Source: Amoebophrya sp. A120 (Eukaryota; Sar; Dinophyceae; Syndiniales; Amoebophryaceae). Taken from it: DNA of 62,542 nt. A program made the position numbers and the translations under genes. The notes beneath the pieces are model-generated. The model saw only the letters and a list, made by a program, of their open reading frames with translations. It did not search any database and was not told where the DNA came from. Shown piece after piece: positions 31,615 through 45,164 of this stretch (its first letter is position 1; every line of letters begins with the position of its first letter). The stretch lies in the NCBI GenBank assembly GCA_905178155.1, contig CAJINV010000006.1:203212-265753 (forward strand). Direction: 5' to 3'.

Positions 31615-32723
31615 CCACACACCGATTTATTCTCGGTTCTCCCGTAAGGTGATTATACATACCCGGGCATTTTTTATCTCATAGCACCATTTTCCTCTAT
31701 CTCAAAACTGTGATTATGTGGGGGATGGCTAAAGTGAGACTGGGCATCAAAATTTATACAATACATCTAAGTGGGTCTATTTTTGGTAGGAAAACTCGTC
31801 GAAGAGAAAAGGAAATTCAAATTTGGTCCTACATACAGTATTAGGGCTTCGCAATTGTACAGTGCCTCAGATTCTTGTGTACAGGAAAAAGCAGAAGATT
31901 CTTATTTCTGTTTATTTGTACTTGTAGCTCTGGTCGCGTAATAAAATTCCGTGAGTGCGAACGTTTTCACTTCAAAGCAAAGCTCCCAGGTGATTGGCAT
32001 TAACTACTTTCCAGTGATTTTATTTTAGGCACAACAGGATTTCCAAACGTGCTCCTTGAAGAACCCTCCTCGACTTTTCTTTATGGTTCTTCCAACCTTT
32101 GTGTGTCATACTCGGTTCAAAAAATAGCATCATCCTCAAGGAACATTTTCCGAACATGCAACAGTGAGTACTATGTATTCTAATTTTTGGATCATGATTG
32201 GCCGCCACGAAGTAGCAACGCTCGACAGATCTTCATCGTAATCGCTGAGTCGAGACAGTCGAAGCAAAAGCTCGAAGACCACAGTATACAAGAAGGGCAG
32301 CCGGCTACAGGAGTGTGATTTATATCTTTCGTGAGCAAATATTGACCGGCATCAAGCAAATTTCTATCGTCGCGCGCCGTTCTTTTCTTGTTTCCTCGCA
32401 TTTTTGTGCAACTCAGGGGGTGGAGATTCGCATTCGAAACAGAGGGGGTAGTAAAACCGGTGTTGGTTTGGCGCCGTGGGCAGAAAATGAAATAATAAGA
32501 AAGCGGGATATGTGTCAGGACCCAGCTGTCAATGCTTCCTCCGTGTAGCAAGTGAAGCGCTTCCTTCTAGGGAATAATTAGTGGCTGGAGAACGGTCGAA
32601 AACTTGTCTTGGATAGCTTTATCCGTTCTCGGATTAAAGGACAGAATGCAGGAAAAATTACCAAACTTGCACCACTCGCTTCCCTGTGATTTTCACAAAT
32701 CTGCTAGCACTTTTTTTTCAGGA
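31615..32723. other. Spacer, no supported gene
   Basis: AT-rich spacer upstream of g07. The open frame 32192-32551 has no supporting features. Confidence 0.45.
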
Positions 32724-35700
32724 TCACTTAACCAAATAATTGTCAAGTAAATAAGATGCTCGAACAAGCAACACTCGAAGGACAAAAAGGAACGAACATG
32801 GCAGGCAAGCGAATTTTCGGAAATCCACGAGGAGAGCGAGGGGTGCATTTTTGCCATTTTTTTCTTTCCTAACGTCTCTTCCGTATGACAACTCGAAGCC
32901 CGGAAAGCTTCCCAGAGAAGAAAAGCGCAGCGAGTTGCATGACCGATCAAACGGCACCGTCGCGCATGCGCCTTTGTAGCAGGTCAAAACCCAAGTCCAG
33001 CGAAAGTGCTGATAAGACCATTCCGCGCCAACGCCGGTTGAGTTGCGTCGCCAAAACTCTGCACGATCCCAAAAATCTTTTTGGAAATAATAATGCCAAT
33101 GTTGGTGTATCACGGATGGTCGCGGTTTGCCGCCATGCTTCCACACCGGAAACCTCCTGTCACACATTACAACCTCCGGCCAGTTCTGGGCCGGCAGTTC
33201 GGCGGGGGTGGGATGAGAGTTCAGGCAATAACCTGTAAGTACGTGGAGATGGGTGGTTAGGAATTTTGAGGCTAGATCTACAAGATTTCATCGTGAATTA
33301 TTTATTACCAAGTCGTGTGAATCTGCTTTATTCACCGAAGGGAAAGTTGTGTGCTGTCATGTACTTCGCTGGGACTGTGTCTGCGGCCCTCCAAAGCAAA
33401 AAGAGGACAAGGAGCGACAAGGCTATACCTATCGGGAGCGACAAGGCTATACCCTATCTATTGTATAGCATTAGCTGTAGCAGGACTAGTACCATATGGA
33501 ACGGGAAAGGACTCAGATTCGAATTCTTGTATGCCTCGAGCGGCTTGAAATAAATACTCCGTCACCATCCCGATGCGGCACCGCTCTTCCCTGATGAGAT
33601 GTTTCTGCGTCGCTTCGTTCAGAAGATCTGGATCCGTGTCTGCACCGTTTCCGACGATGTAGTAATTTGGTGTACCGTTGCTGTCGGTCAACGTGGTGCT
33701 CGATGAGACGCCCATGGGATCATCCCAGACCACGACGTGCTTGCCTTGAGCGGCGCCTAGTCCGTCCGTGCCGGTTGCAGGTTGTAACCTCTCGTGAAAC
33801 CCTTATGCAACCCAATTTGTAGTGCTGCTTTTTGTTCTGCGCTCCCAAATGGGCATGGCGTGCCTCTACAGCACATAACGGATGCTGCTCAAGCTACACA
33901 ACAAATTCGAATAGAACACACATGCAAAAAGGATAAGCGCTGCAAATCTTTGCGGGTTGCAGCTTCTAAAAGGCGAAAAAATTGGATTGCGTTAACATAA
34001 AAAATCCCACACGTCCCTGAAAAACTGTTTGTCTTCCGACACGCAGCCAGACCGTAGACGCGCCGCACCGTAAAGATCCGCTTCCTCTACGGGCCAGCCG
34101 CGCTGTCTGAGACGAATATACTCCGGATGAAATGCCCACTGTATGTTCACTTTGCAGAATGGCATCATAGCCATTATTGTGCTTACCTGATTTGATGTTA
34201 CCAAAGGTTCGACTTGTATCTAGAGCTCTTTTCTGTCTGGCTGAGAATTCCGGTTTCAGGAGTCCCGCACCCTGCGCAATTGAATCAATGAATCAGTACA
34301 GCGACTGGAATTCGAATTCTCTGCCACTAAGTAGTTGGCTTCTCGTCTCTTCGCCGTGTCTTTATTTTGCATTGGTTTTAGTACCGACAAAACGGAAATA
34401 GGAAAGAAGTTTTTGTACCCTCCATGTGTCGGGGTCGAAGCTTCTCTCAGATGTAGGTACCAGAGGCAGGCGGTCGTGTTCGTCTTGTAAGATATCGTCC
34501 GCAGCTTTCAGATGATCGTATCCCAGATCAATTTCGACGTTCCAGAAATCTCTAGGCTTTCTACTGGGAACATGTTCGCTCAGAACCTCCAAGAAGAGAT
34601 CCTCGCAACTTCCTCCTCGCTCTTGCCGGGTTGTGAGGGAGGGAACAGTCCTCGAACCCAAAACCGGATCACCGACACGCGCTTCTTGGTTGTCATGGCT
34701 GCTGCCACGTTCCACTGGTGTCCTGGAAGCTACGCCAACTGGTGGGTGCCATACCGCGGACGAGCTCGAGGAACTGTAACCTTCACCGACGGTAGGGCGA
34801 TACGAAGCCTGGCCGGCCGCGCTGAGTCCATCTGTAGCAGAGGCTGTCTCCGCACGGCGGGCCCCTTCGTCACGTCCCCTTTCAGACGACGTCTCCGGAA
34901 CTTCTATTTTATCCTCGTTGATTATGTCCTGTCCTTCGAGTTCTTGTTCATGGTGGTCCTCCTCTTGCGAACACACTGAGCCCACAGCATCTTCTTCGGC
35001 GTCGCTACAGCTAGCATTATCTTCGTCTCTAAGGAGAGCATCCAGATCGGATACCAATGGGTCGCTGTCGGTTCCTGCGCTAACGCTGTCCGCGTCAACG
35101 CCAGCGTCTTCTTCATCAAGACCACGTGCGTCCGAACCGCCGGCCTGTGCGTGGTCGATATGCGAGTCGCGGGCATCACCTCCACCTCCGGTGGCAACAT
35201 CCGACATGGCCCGCCTTGAAGCGGTCGACGAAGCATCGCTCTGCATATCCCGTGCGCCCCGGATTGCAGCATCAGGAAACGGAAGCTCCTCTTGGGGATT
35301 CACCTCTCGTGTGTGTTCTTCCGGTCCCGTGTCTCTTCCAATGCCAGTTCCGTGAGAAGCCCCGGCATAAGAAACTCCAGATGCACCGCCACCACCAACC
35401 GAATCCAGTCCGGATGAAGCTCCCCCGGAAGGTGCACTCGGACCTGGTTGCGGACGCGGCTCTTCTTGGCTAACACTACCTCCTGCAGCTGCTGCTGGAT
35501 TCGAAGCTGAAGTTTGCGGAGCAACAACGACCTCATCGCGACTAGATTGAATATCACTGCCCGCTGCGCCAGCAGTCCCAGTGGATGTTGAGGAACCAGG
35601 AAAAATTTCTCCTTCCGCCCGATCGCTCATTCCAGTACCAGAAGCACCTTGCGCAGAACCGCTCTCGTTGTCCACACTCGGATTCATTGGAGTAGCTGCG

Positions 35701-38700
35701 CTACTTGAATGTTGGTCCAAAACATCATCGGTCCTGCGACTACCCGCAGCTGACGACTGGTCAGTTCCAACATCAACGCCACAACCCGAATCACTAGTCG
35801 CAGCATTCGTGGACTGTAGATCCGCACTGTCGGAAGTGCCTGTTCGCGGTCGCATAATTTGCGCGGTGTCTGTTCCGTCTTGCTGCGGCAACATCTCCTG
35901 CTGCGCAGCACTTGATGTGGCAGCAGAATGGATAAGTTCTTGGCCTTGCTGTAGCTCGTGATCCTGATGAAGGCTGGTAGTTTCCGACGACTGGTTTCCT
36001 TCCTCGCCTTCTCTTGTCCTTTGCTGTGCCCCTGCGGGGTTTTGTTCAGCACTGCTCGTTGCTTGCCCGGTGCTGGGACTGCCACTCGTACTATCCGTCT
36101 GATCAGCACTTTCCGGCGGGGGATCAGGCGATGACGCGGACGGAGCAGATGCTGGTGACTCAGCTCCTGCTGCTGGTGCCTGTCTTGCTTGAGCTTGCGC
36201 AGAATCCGGGTCAGCTGCAGGACTAGTTGCAGTTGCCGGACTTGCAGCCGAAGCCGCGGTCGGTGGAACAGGAACTGCCGGCGGAGCCGGCACCGCAGCA
36301 GCAGGAACCACTACTGGTGTAGTCGCGGAAGCAGGCCCTGCAACGTGCACAACAGGCCCGGGAGCGGCCGGTGCTGGCGCCGGTCCTGCTGCACCACCAG
36401 GAGCCGGCCCTAGAGGTTTTGCCTTTGGTTTCGCCGGCGCTAGAAACTCCGGTCCATAAACAGCTCCCGGGGCGGGGAACAAGGTCGACAGCACTGACGA
36501 GGGCGAGCTCTGAGTAGGAGGAGAAAGCGGTTGGAGGTGCTGCGGAGGTGGGGCTGTTGGGTCGGCGTGCCCACCTCCCTGAGGATCATCGTTGCCGAGG
36601 GCTGTTGGTGGGCCGCTAGGGTTTCCTCCACGTGGATCACCACCGCCACCTCCTCCTCCATCCCCGTTGAAAATTCTTGTCGGGACCAAAATATTCGGCT
36701 TATACCCGCCGCCGAAGCCGCCAAACGGATACTCGTCCCCATCCCCCAGCTCTGCTTTCTGCTTGTTCCCCTCGCTAACATTGCCCATGTGCACTGCCAA
36801 GCCCGTAGCGCCAGCGAGAAGACAGATTGCGACGATGGTGACGATGATGGTCGAAAGCGAAGAGGCCAAAAAAGCGGCACAGGGGCCCGTGGAGGATGTT
36901 GACGATGAGGAGGGGTCCTCTATCAGGGGGCGAAATTTGTCTTGCGAAAAGTCGTCATTGTCATCAACATCTTCACAAGCAAATAAACTTGGCGTCGTCC
37001 TCGTCGTGTCTCTTTGCGCTTCCTCGTCGAAAGTTTGTGTCGCAGATGCCAAGCATGCGGTTTTGTTCCTGGAAGCAAAGTCCACGTCTGTTATTTCATC
37101 TTCTACTGCCTGCTTCTGCTTCTGTTGCTGTGACAGAGAAGAGCTATGGGCTTGCCTTTCACCGTTCTGAGCGTTTATCGCTTCTTCCTCAGAGGACGAT
37201 ACCAGCTCTGGTTCATGCTCTTCTGGCGGTTCATTTTCGAACTTCTGCTTGCCATGTCTGATATCTTTTGCCTCGCCAGCTGAACGCCCGTCCTCTTTGT
37301 CGATTTGGCCTGTACTAGCGCCGTCGTCACCCTGCTGTCCAAGACTATTCTGCCGTCGTGCCGATAACCCCGCTTCCTCACCACCGATAGTGCCGAGAGC
37401 AGTCGTCGAGTTGTAGGAGTAGCTCTCTTGTTTCGCCAAAAGCGGTAAAAACGCCGTCTGATCTATGTATTCCTCTTCGTAAATGTCCGACAGCCGGCGG
37501 CCCTTCCATTTCGTCGTCTTCCCTTTCATGTCTTCCTCGTTGACCAGGTTTTTCGGCGTTTTCAGTAGCAGCTTTTGCTGTCTCTTCTTGCTGGTTCCAC
37601 CACGACCTACTTCGCCTGGCTGCAAACTCGCAAAACCATTCTGAAGATCATCTCCTTCTGGCGTCTCCAAATACTTCAGCACCGTCTGCGCGTCCCATCG
37701 CCTTTCCCACCGCCAGCGCAGTGTGACTTGCAGTAATGATACCAGATGGCCGAAGAGCGCGGCGTCCTGCTCTTCCCACCTGCGGGACCTCGAATACAGA
37801 ATCCGCACCCGGGAGTCCGCCACGGCGAACTGCGCCCGCATCCCGCAGCCCTCTAAATGCTCGTACGGTGCCCGCCCGTACAGCAATTGGTAGAGGATGA
37901 TCCCCAAGGCCCAAACATCGGCCGCCGGCCGCATCTTCAAACTCGCCGACCCCTCATCCGGTTGGTAGAACGCCTCCGGTGGCATGTAGCGGGGCGTACC
38001 GCACTGACGGTCGCGGGAAACGTGGGTGATGCCCTCATCCTTGTTGATCCCGCGCGCGAGGCCGAAGTCAGAGACCTTCACGATGTTGTCCACGATGAGG
38101 AAATTCGCGGGCTTAAGGTCAAAGTGGATCAAACCGAGGCTGTGGATATCAAATGTAAAAATGTCTGGGTCTGGAAGCTTGTGATGCTGGGTGGCGTATC
38201 ATGCGGAAGCCATAAGTGCTGGCTCAGCATGACAAGTTTCTGAGCTTCTAGGTGTTGCCTATTCTGCATGACAAACTGCGTTTTTGGATGACAGGAAATT
38301 GGGGCTCTTGGGTAACCTGCATGACAGATTTAAGAGTCATGCCAGAGAAGCATGACAAATCGCGCATTCTTCCAGACCCAGACATTTTTACATTTGATAG
38401 TGGATGGCCGCGACGCCTGCGACCATGTCGCGCCACAGGTTGCGGATGTCGTAGATGGAAAAAACTTCGTAGTTTTTCCGAAGAAAGGAGTGCAGGTTGG
38501 GTATCGGAGGGGAAAGGAGGTGCGTTGGTTGTTGAGCCAGTTCTTCCAATTGAGACAACATTGTGTCATGCTCATCGTGTGGTTGTACATGCAAGAATTA
38601 TGATAATGACAAATTTTTACATGCGCGCGCTTGCGGCTGGGGCTGCACGATTCTACGAGTCAATAAATATGCACAAGCTGCTTCTTGCCGCACGCATCAT

Positions 38701-41239
38701 GCGTCCCATCTTCTTAAACTTAATCGCGGTTTAGAATCAGAGAAACTATTTCTTTCAAACAAACCACCGCAGCCCTCTCCATCCCATACCACAGTCCGCG
38801 AATTCCAGCAAAATGTGGATCACCAAATCTTTTGGAAAAAATTTCGCTTCGCTGATCATCTTCACTACCCGCAGCTCGTCCGCGTTGTGTTTACCATTCG
38901 GGGTAGTTCCGGCATTGTTCGCTGCCTGATTCTTGTCCCGCAAAGCCCGCAGCCAGTTTACCTCCATGGCGAACGAGCGCATTTGCCTCGCGTCCCGAGC
39001 ATAGACGACTTTGAGTGCGTAGCGGGTAACGGATAACTGAGAACCTTGCTCCTTGTTTCGACTTGCACTGCTGCTTGTTCCATTGTGCTGACCACTTCGC
39101 GACGCGCTATGATTGCAGCTATAGTTGCCCCCACGACTTCCCGATCCCGAGGTCGTAGCAGTCGCTCCTCCATCTCCTACACAAGTTCGCAGATCAACGC
39201 ACTCGAACACCTCCGCTGACCCGCCCTTCCCGATCCGCTTCACAACTTCGAGCAATAAAGTCGGCTTGTTGAAGTCCACGTGATGGTTGTCAACCACCTG
39301 TTCGCCCATGCAGATGACCATGCCGGGGCCAACGCGGGCGGTGGCGGTCACAGCGATGTTTTTCCGCTGGATAAACGCAGCCGTGGAAAGTAGGGAGTCG
39401 TTTTCTTTGTACGAAGTCCGGCAGTCCTCGTCGTTGAAATACTCCGGTAGGTCGCTCGGGGAGTTGAGAAAAGGGGCGTTGTGACGCCCGTAGACGGGGA
39501 TCGTGCTGCAGCCCGCGGACGGGGGATGTAGATGGTCTTTTTGAGGGGAGAGAGTATTCGCGACTTCTGCGTTCGCAGGACACATCCCTTCCACATCGGG
39601 GAGATCGGCGCTGGGTCCACCAGCATGATTCCGGGGAGGATCGGTGTCCTTCTGGACGTCTTTGCCATCAGGCACAGAAGGAGCATCGACCTTTTCCGCG
39701 CAGCGTGGTAATATTATCGGCGCAGAATCTTCCGGGGCGACTGGCGCGTTGTTGCGGTTGTCGGCCTTGGTGTCGTGGCAATACCTTCCAGAGCTGGTGG
39801 TGTCACGAGGATTTCTGATATGAAAACCGCGACGTCCATTTCCATATTTCGCCGCTTCAGCTACAGGCTGAGCCTCTTCTTGATTCTGGTGAAGACGCGC
39901 TGACTCGTCCACATTTCGTTGTAGCTCGGTCCTCTTACCGTTGGATGTACCAACCACAGGAGCCACCTTTGGCAAATCCGCCTGGTAGACAAAGTCTTGC
40001 AGTCCTACTTGACGCTGGTCGGGCTGCTGGTCGTTGTTCTGGCCAGCATTTTGGTGTCGCTCCTGTGGTGCGGCGGGCTGTGTGTCACCGTTTTCGCAGT
40101 CGGCATTGCTTTCGAAACTGGTTTCTCTGTTTTCCAGCCGCCCTGTGGCTGTGCGGGAGTGCTTGTGCTTGTTGTCGCGATAGGCATCAGTGAGACCCGC
40201 ATGGTCAACATGTCTGACCCTGGTGGGAGCAGTCACGGAATAAGAGCTCTCGGTCTCTCTGTTCGGATTGTAGGATGAAAATTGGTCATCTCGTGTCGCC
40301 TATCAAATGCAAATATGTCTGGGTCAGAAAAGCGTGGGATTTGTGATGCTAGCTGTCCATCATACAAAAATCTGTATTGCAAGAGAGGCAAAAGTAGACA
40401 CTCAGATTAGAAGCCACCCGGAGGGGGCATTTTTTCTCATGCAGGATAGGCATGAGCAAACCTTTGCGAAAGCTGTGCTGCTAACAGATGCATCACAGGC
40501 ATCGGGAGCCATGTAGAATTTGCACGACAAACTCCCCACACCTTCGAGACCCAGACATATTTGCAATCCATATTGCCGCAGGCCGGATTTCCACTTGGCC
40601 GCGGCCAGGGCGCCAGGCAGGAGGAGCTCCACCACCTACATCGCTTCTTATCACATCATCCTCAATCGAAATCGTACTTGTCGCTGCCGGTCTCCTGGCG
40701 TCGTTTTGCTCCTGGTAGTACGAGCTTCCATAATTACCGGCGGAGGACAGAGTGGTGTTCACTGTGCCGCCGTACGACGCCACGTTATTTCGTTCATGGG
40801 CGCGAGGGTCACGTCGCCCAACAACATCTCGTGCCGCTTGCCGCTCATACGCTGCCTCTTCTCGAACACCTTCTCCCGGTGTATGTTGTTCCACGTCGGC
40901 TCCAGCATTTGCGGCCTGTGCATGACAAACTTCCGGCTCGAAATCGAATGTGGTCGCAGTATGCAACGCCGACGTTGCTTGTGTGGGCACTGGGGCGACG
41001 GGTAAAGGGTAGCTCGGGATGTCATGCTCTTCTTGGACGAAGCGCGCACGGTTATTTTCGAAGCGTCTGTTCTTGTAGTTACCCGGCTCTGCTAAGTCGC
41101 GGCCGGCATTAGTAGCTCTCCATGGAGGCTGTATGCCACCGTGCGGATCTGGATGGTGAGGGTTAAAATTACGTTGGTCAGATGGAATCGCGGGTCGTGG
41201 GGGATTGTCGTTGAAATGGTGGTCGCGCCGGTCGCCCAT
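32724..41239 (-). CDS. g08: MPS1/TTK-like kinase fused to a membrane helix and CEDL/GYCLN cassette
   Basis: The start is the ATG at 41239 (MGDRRD). After a Pro/Asn/Gln-rich N-terminus, the kinase begins around residue 570: Gly-loop GKGGSAEVF, VAIK-like YALKVV, helix-C Glu in FAMEVNWL, catalytic loop IHFDLKPANFL, SDFGLA, and GTPRYMPPEA with DVWALG. The HxDLKPANFL loop and YMPPEA are hallmarks of the MPS1/TTK family. All catalytic residues are present, with Phe where most kinases have Arg (non-RD). Two introners (38147-38399, 40301-40572) and a GT-AG intron near 38588-38760 split it. The uninterrupted exon 38146-34419 continues past the kinase into an acidic/Ser-rich region, a transmembrane helix (SSLSTIIVTIVAICLLAGA), a long Pro/Ala/Gly/Ser region and CEDLFLEVL. 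Further exons (about 34149-34000, 33750-33493, 33232-32724) add DKQFFRDVWDF, RCRIGMVTEYLF, GYCLN and WSYQHFRW. Known MPS1 kinases act at kinetochores and have no membrane segment, so this architecture is unusual. Confidence 0.75.
33233..33492 (-). other. Conventional phase-1 intron before GYCLN in g08
   Basis: Donor ATATG|GTACTAG and acceptor CTTACAG|GTTAT on the minus strand, same phase and position as in g07 and g09. Confidence 0.72.
38147..38399. mobile_element. Introner F1 in the kinase catalytic region of g08
   Basis: 253 bp with full F1 arms. Perfect repeat GTGGA at 38142-38146 and 38400-38404. Removal with one repeat joins AAIH to SLGLIHFDLK, giving an uninterrupted MPS1-type catalytic loop. 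Confidence 0.95.
40301..40572. mobile_element. Introner F1 in the N-terminal part of g08
   Basis: 272 bp. Repeat TCGCC (40296-40300) versus TTGCC (40573-40577). Removal joins EIRPAA to TRDDQF in frame, linking the ATG-containing exon to the kinase exon. Confidence 0.92.
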
Positions 41240-42404
41240 AGGGTACAGCTCCGGGTCGCTCCACAGTCAGAAGGAAGAGTCACTGGCTTTTAGGTAAAAA
41301 TAAAGGGGTGTCGCTCCGTTGGTCGATGTCGATGTTCCGCCGTGAGTTATTATACAACTTTTACTCGCCGAAAGAAACAATAGTCACAAACCCTTTTCGG
41401 GGCAGCTTAGATACTACTACTGCATGCGCAAAAATGCGATCCTCGTGAAGAGAACTGCTCGTTCCTCATGCGTCTTTCAGCCCGTTGTCGTGTTTGTCGG
41501 ATCTCCACCCGCGACTGCGAAATTGTAAAAACGCCTTCAGAGCAACAAGCTTGTGCTCCGTGCGGGTTTGTCGTTGGCCTCTCCTCGAATTGAATATAGA
41601 TACAACTGCTCCATGCGACGTGTCCGTGGGTTCCATTGTACAAATAAACTCCTTTCTAAACATGAAAAGTCGCAGAGTTTTTATCTATGAATTTGCGTGC
41701 TGCTGAAACTGAAACCGAACGGGTGAATGCTGAGTGTACAAAATTTTTTGTGCTCCGGCATCTACTTATCATATTTGGAAAAACGAAACGGTTAAAAATA
41801 AAAGCGGTTCCTTTTCTCTAGATTCTCGTCCCGTATATCGATAAAACAATGTTGAGTAACTACAAAAGAGCTTCCAAGCTGTGCTAGTCATCATACACTA
41901 AACTACTAAATTCCAGAGACGTTGCCGGCTTTCAAAGGTAGTCTCATGGAGGAATTGAATCTAGGGCTATGTCTACGTACTGAAACACTAGTCGCCAATA
42001 TACCGCAACCACAACTGCGACTGCCCGTGCCTGAAGCGATGGTGGAAAAACGATATTTTTTTATTAACACGCTGAGACGATCACGATGCCACGACGACGA
42101 GAGGCTGGCCGACAAAGCGACTAAATACGATCAAATTTTCATTTTACATGAAGCGATTCTAATTGTAGTTTGCGAGAAGAAGGAGCAGATGATTTTCATA
42201 AGCACGATCAGGAGTTTCGGCGATGAGAAGTAAAAAAGGGGTTTTCGATTTTGACTTTTGCGAATTAGTGTTCATCTTGAGAGCCTCGCACTACTAATGC
42301 CATTTCTGCATGCACTATGTTGGAAATGGATCACGGTGATGAACTATGTTGGAAATCGAAATGGATTGTATATGCGTATTGTATTTTTGTTTTTTCAGTT
42401 GTTT
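41240..42404. other. Spacer upstream of g08, no supported gene
   Basis: No convincing coding frame. At 42318-42385 it contains direct copies of GTTGGAAAT and GGATTGTATATG words that recur in inverted orientation at 43990-44025, flanking the tandem array. Confidence 0.5.
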
Positions 42405-43972
42405 TTTGCAAATTAGTCGTGCCTTGAGGCACATGCCCAACAACTGCGGAGGGGTAGCGGAGGGTGTAGACGGCACATGCAGAATCGCAGTGCCGTCCTG
42501 GTAGCAGAAGTGTAATAATAGATGGCATCTGCTTTCAAAAAGTAAGCACTTTGCACTTTTAGTACTATCCGCAGCTAGTTCTGGGTCTAATCGACTGCAA
42601 CTTGCCCTCCGCCCCCCCTCCGCTAGGCGAATGGCAAGACGTGACACCATCCTGGAAAGCGTTTTATGCGTTGTTGATTTTGTTTCTCGCTTTTTTTGTC
42701 GGTTTCGCAAAATTTTAAAACTCAGCATGCTATGAGGCACATGCCCAGCAACTGCGGAGGGGTAGCGGAGGGTGTAGACGGCACATGCGGAATCGCAGTG
42801 CCGTCCTGGTAACAGTAGTTTGACAATAAATACCATCTGTTGTCAAAAAGTAAGCACTTTACACTTTTCAGACTATCCGCAGCTACCTCTGGGTCTAATC
42901 GACTGCAACTTGCCCTCCGCCACCCCTCCGCTAGGCGAATGTCAAGAGGTGATACCATTCTGAAAAGCTTTTTATTCGTTTTTACTTTTGTTTTTCGCTT
43001 TTTTTGCCGGTTTTGCAAGTTTCAAAATTCAGCATGCTATGAGGAACATGCCCAGCAACTGCGGAGGGGTAGCGGAGGGTGCAGACGGCACATGCAGAAT
43101 CGCAGTGCCGTCCTGGTAAGAGAAGTTCAATAAATAAATGCCATCTGTTGTCAAAAAGTAAGCACTTTACACTTTTCATACTATCCGCAGCTAATTCTGT
43201 GTCTAATCGACTGCAACTTGCCCTCCGGCACCCCTCCGCTAGGCGAGTGTCAAGAGGTGCTACCATGCTGAAAAGCTTTTTATGCGTTTTCACTTTTGTT
43301 TTTCGCTTTTTTTGCCGGTTTTGCAAGTTTTCAAAAAACAGCATGTTATGAGGAACATGCCCAGCAACTGCGGAGGGGTAGCGGAGGGTGTAGACGGCAC
43401 ATGCAGAATCGCAGTGCCGTCCTGGTAAGAGAAGTTCAATAATAGATGCCATCTGTTGTCAAAAAGTAAGCACTTTTCACTTTTCATACTATCCGCAGCT
43501 AATTCTGGGTCTAATCGACAGCAACTTGCCCTCCGCCACCCCTCCGCTAGGCGAGTGTCAAGAGGTGTCACCATGCTGAAAAGCTTTTTATGCGTTTTCA
43601 CTCTTGTTTTTCGCTTTTTTTGTCGGTTTTGCAAGTTTTCAAAATTCAGCATGCTATGAGGAACATGCCCAGCAACTGCGGAGGGGTAGCGGAGGGTGTA
43701 GACGGCACATGCAGAAGCGCAGTGCCGTCCTGGTAGCAGAAGTGTAAATAATAAATGGCATCTGCTTCGAAAAAGTAAGCACTTTGCACTTTTAGTACTA
43801 TCCGCTTCCGCAGCTAATTCTGGGTATAATCGACTGCAACTTGCCCTCCGCCCCCCCTCCGCTAGGCGAGTGTCAAGACGTGAGACCATGCTGAAAAGCT
43901 TTTTATGCGTTTTTGCTTTTGTTTCTCGTTTTTTTTGTCGGCTTCGCAAACTTTTAAACTTCAGCATGCTAT
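42405..43972. repeat. Tandem array of about five 308-bp units
   Basis: The landmark GCGGAGGGGTAGCGGAGGG recurs at about 42447, 42754, 43061, 43370 and 43678, giving a period of 307-309 bp. Each unit has CCCTCCGCTA and its inverted copy TAGCGGAGGG, a T-rich tract and a conserved GCAGTGCCGTCCTGGTA stretch. Units differ by scattered substitutions and small indels. The open frames inside are repeat-driven and carry no recognisable domain. Confidence 0.85.
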
Positions 43973-45164
43973 ACGTATACGGATTCAAAATCATATACAA
44001 TCCATTTCCAACACGCATATACGTGAGTCTGGTGATTCACCAGACTCACTGACATTGACCTTGATGTAGTTCGTTGATCTCATCGCAAGTGAAGTTTATC
44101 GGAGCAGGTAGTATTTTGAGATATGGACAACTGTGCAACCCATAATGTCCATCTTCCTCCTGCATGCTTCAACGTCGTCGATTTCAAGGGAGGTTCTTTG
44201 AGCTATTCATACGCAGGAACAGGTCATGCAGGAACGATCATGATCATGTTGATCCTGCATCCGTAGCCGGAATAAAGCGTGTTGCTCTTCTTCGAGCGGA
44301 CGAAGCTGTGGTGGGAAGGAGAAGAAGAACTGCAGTAGAGGCGCGTTTATGTCGCAGCTCACAATGGATCATTATCACCTGCTCTTCGAACCGGCACAAC
44401 TACTCCAAGCGCATTTTGGTTGAACCATCGAGAAGTATTTTTTTTGCATCCTCCACAAGAAGTGGCCGATTCGCAGGTCTCGTTGTCTTCGCCCGTTGTG
44501 TATCTGAATTTTTCGCCAAACTCGACCTCCTGCACCAGCCTCGCCTAGAACAGAGCCATTTTCTCATTTTTGTGAAAAGCTAGAAGAACTGACTCGTGGT
44601 CCGACAAGCTCGAAGACTTGCACTTCTACTCCACTCCAGGCCTAACTACTAAGCGTCAACCACAAATTCAGCAACGCTGCGCTTGTTCCAACACAACATG
44701 TTCCAACACAGAACGAACTTGTTCTACACGCAATTATCAAACAAGGAGAAGAACGGCAACGGCACAACTACCCGCGGCTGAGGCAAGGAACAGAAAATAG
44801 CCTGCCTGCCTGTCATATGATCACACAGGGATTCATTAGTATTGGCACGGGTGAGACTTTTCACGATCTTTATTTAGGAAACATTTGTCGATTTGCGAAC
44901 GAGCAATGAGAAAACTATCCTAGTCCTGACCATCAAAAGAAAATTAAAAATCCTACAGAAAACAACTAGGTATATGTAGAAACACATTACAGTTGGGATT
45001 GCCTAGCATGTAAACACCAAATTCAAAAATGAGTGTTTTCAAGTGTCAGTGCGATAAAGAAAAGCTCAGCCTGCTACCGAAAAAATCTGTCCATATTTAC
45101 ATCCTACAGCTCGTAATTGGTCGACCGCCTTCTTGTTCACCCCGGTCGGCAAAAGAATTTCTTT
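43973..45164. other. Spacer, no supported gene
   Basis: Begins with the right inverted flank of the array (CATATACAATCC near 43992). The plus-strand frame at 44164-44583 is Arg/Phe-rich and unsupported. Confidence 0.45.
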
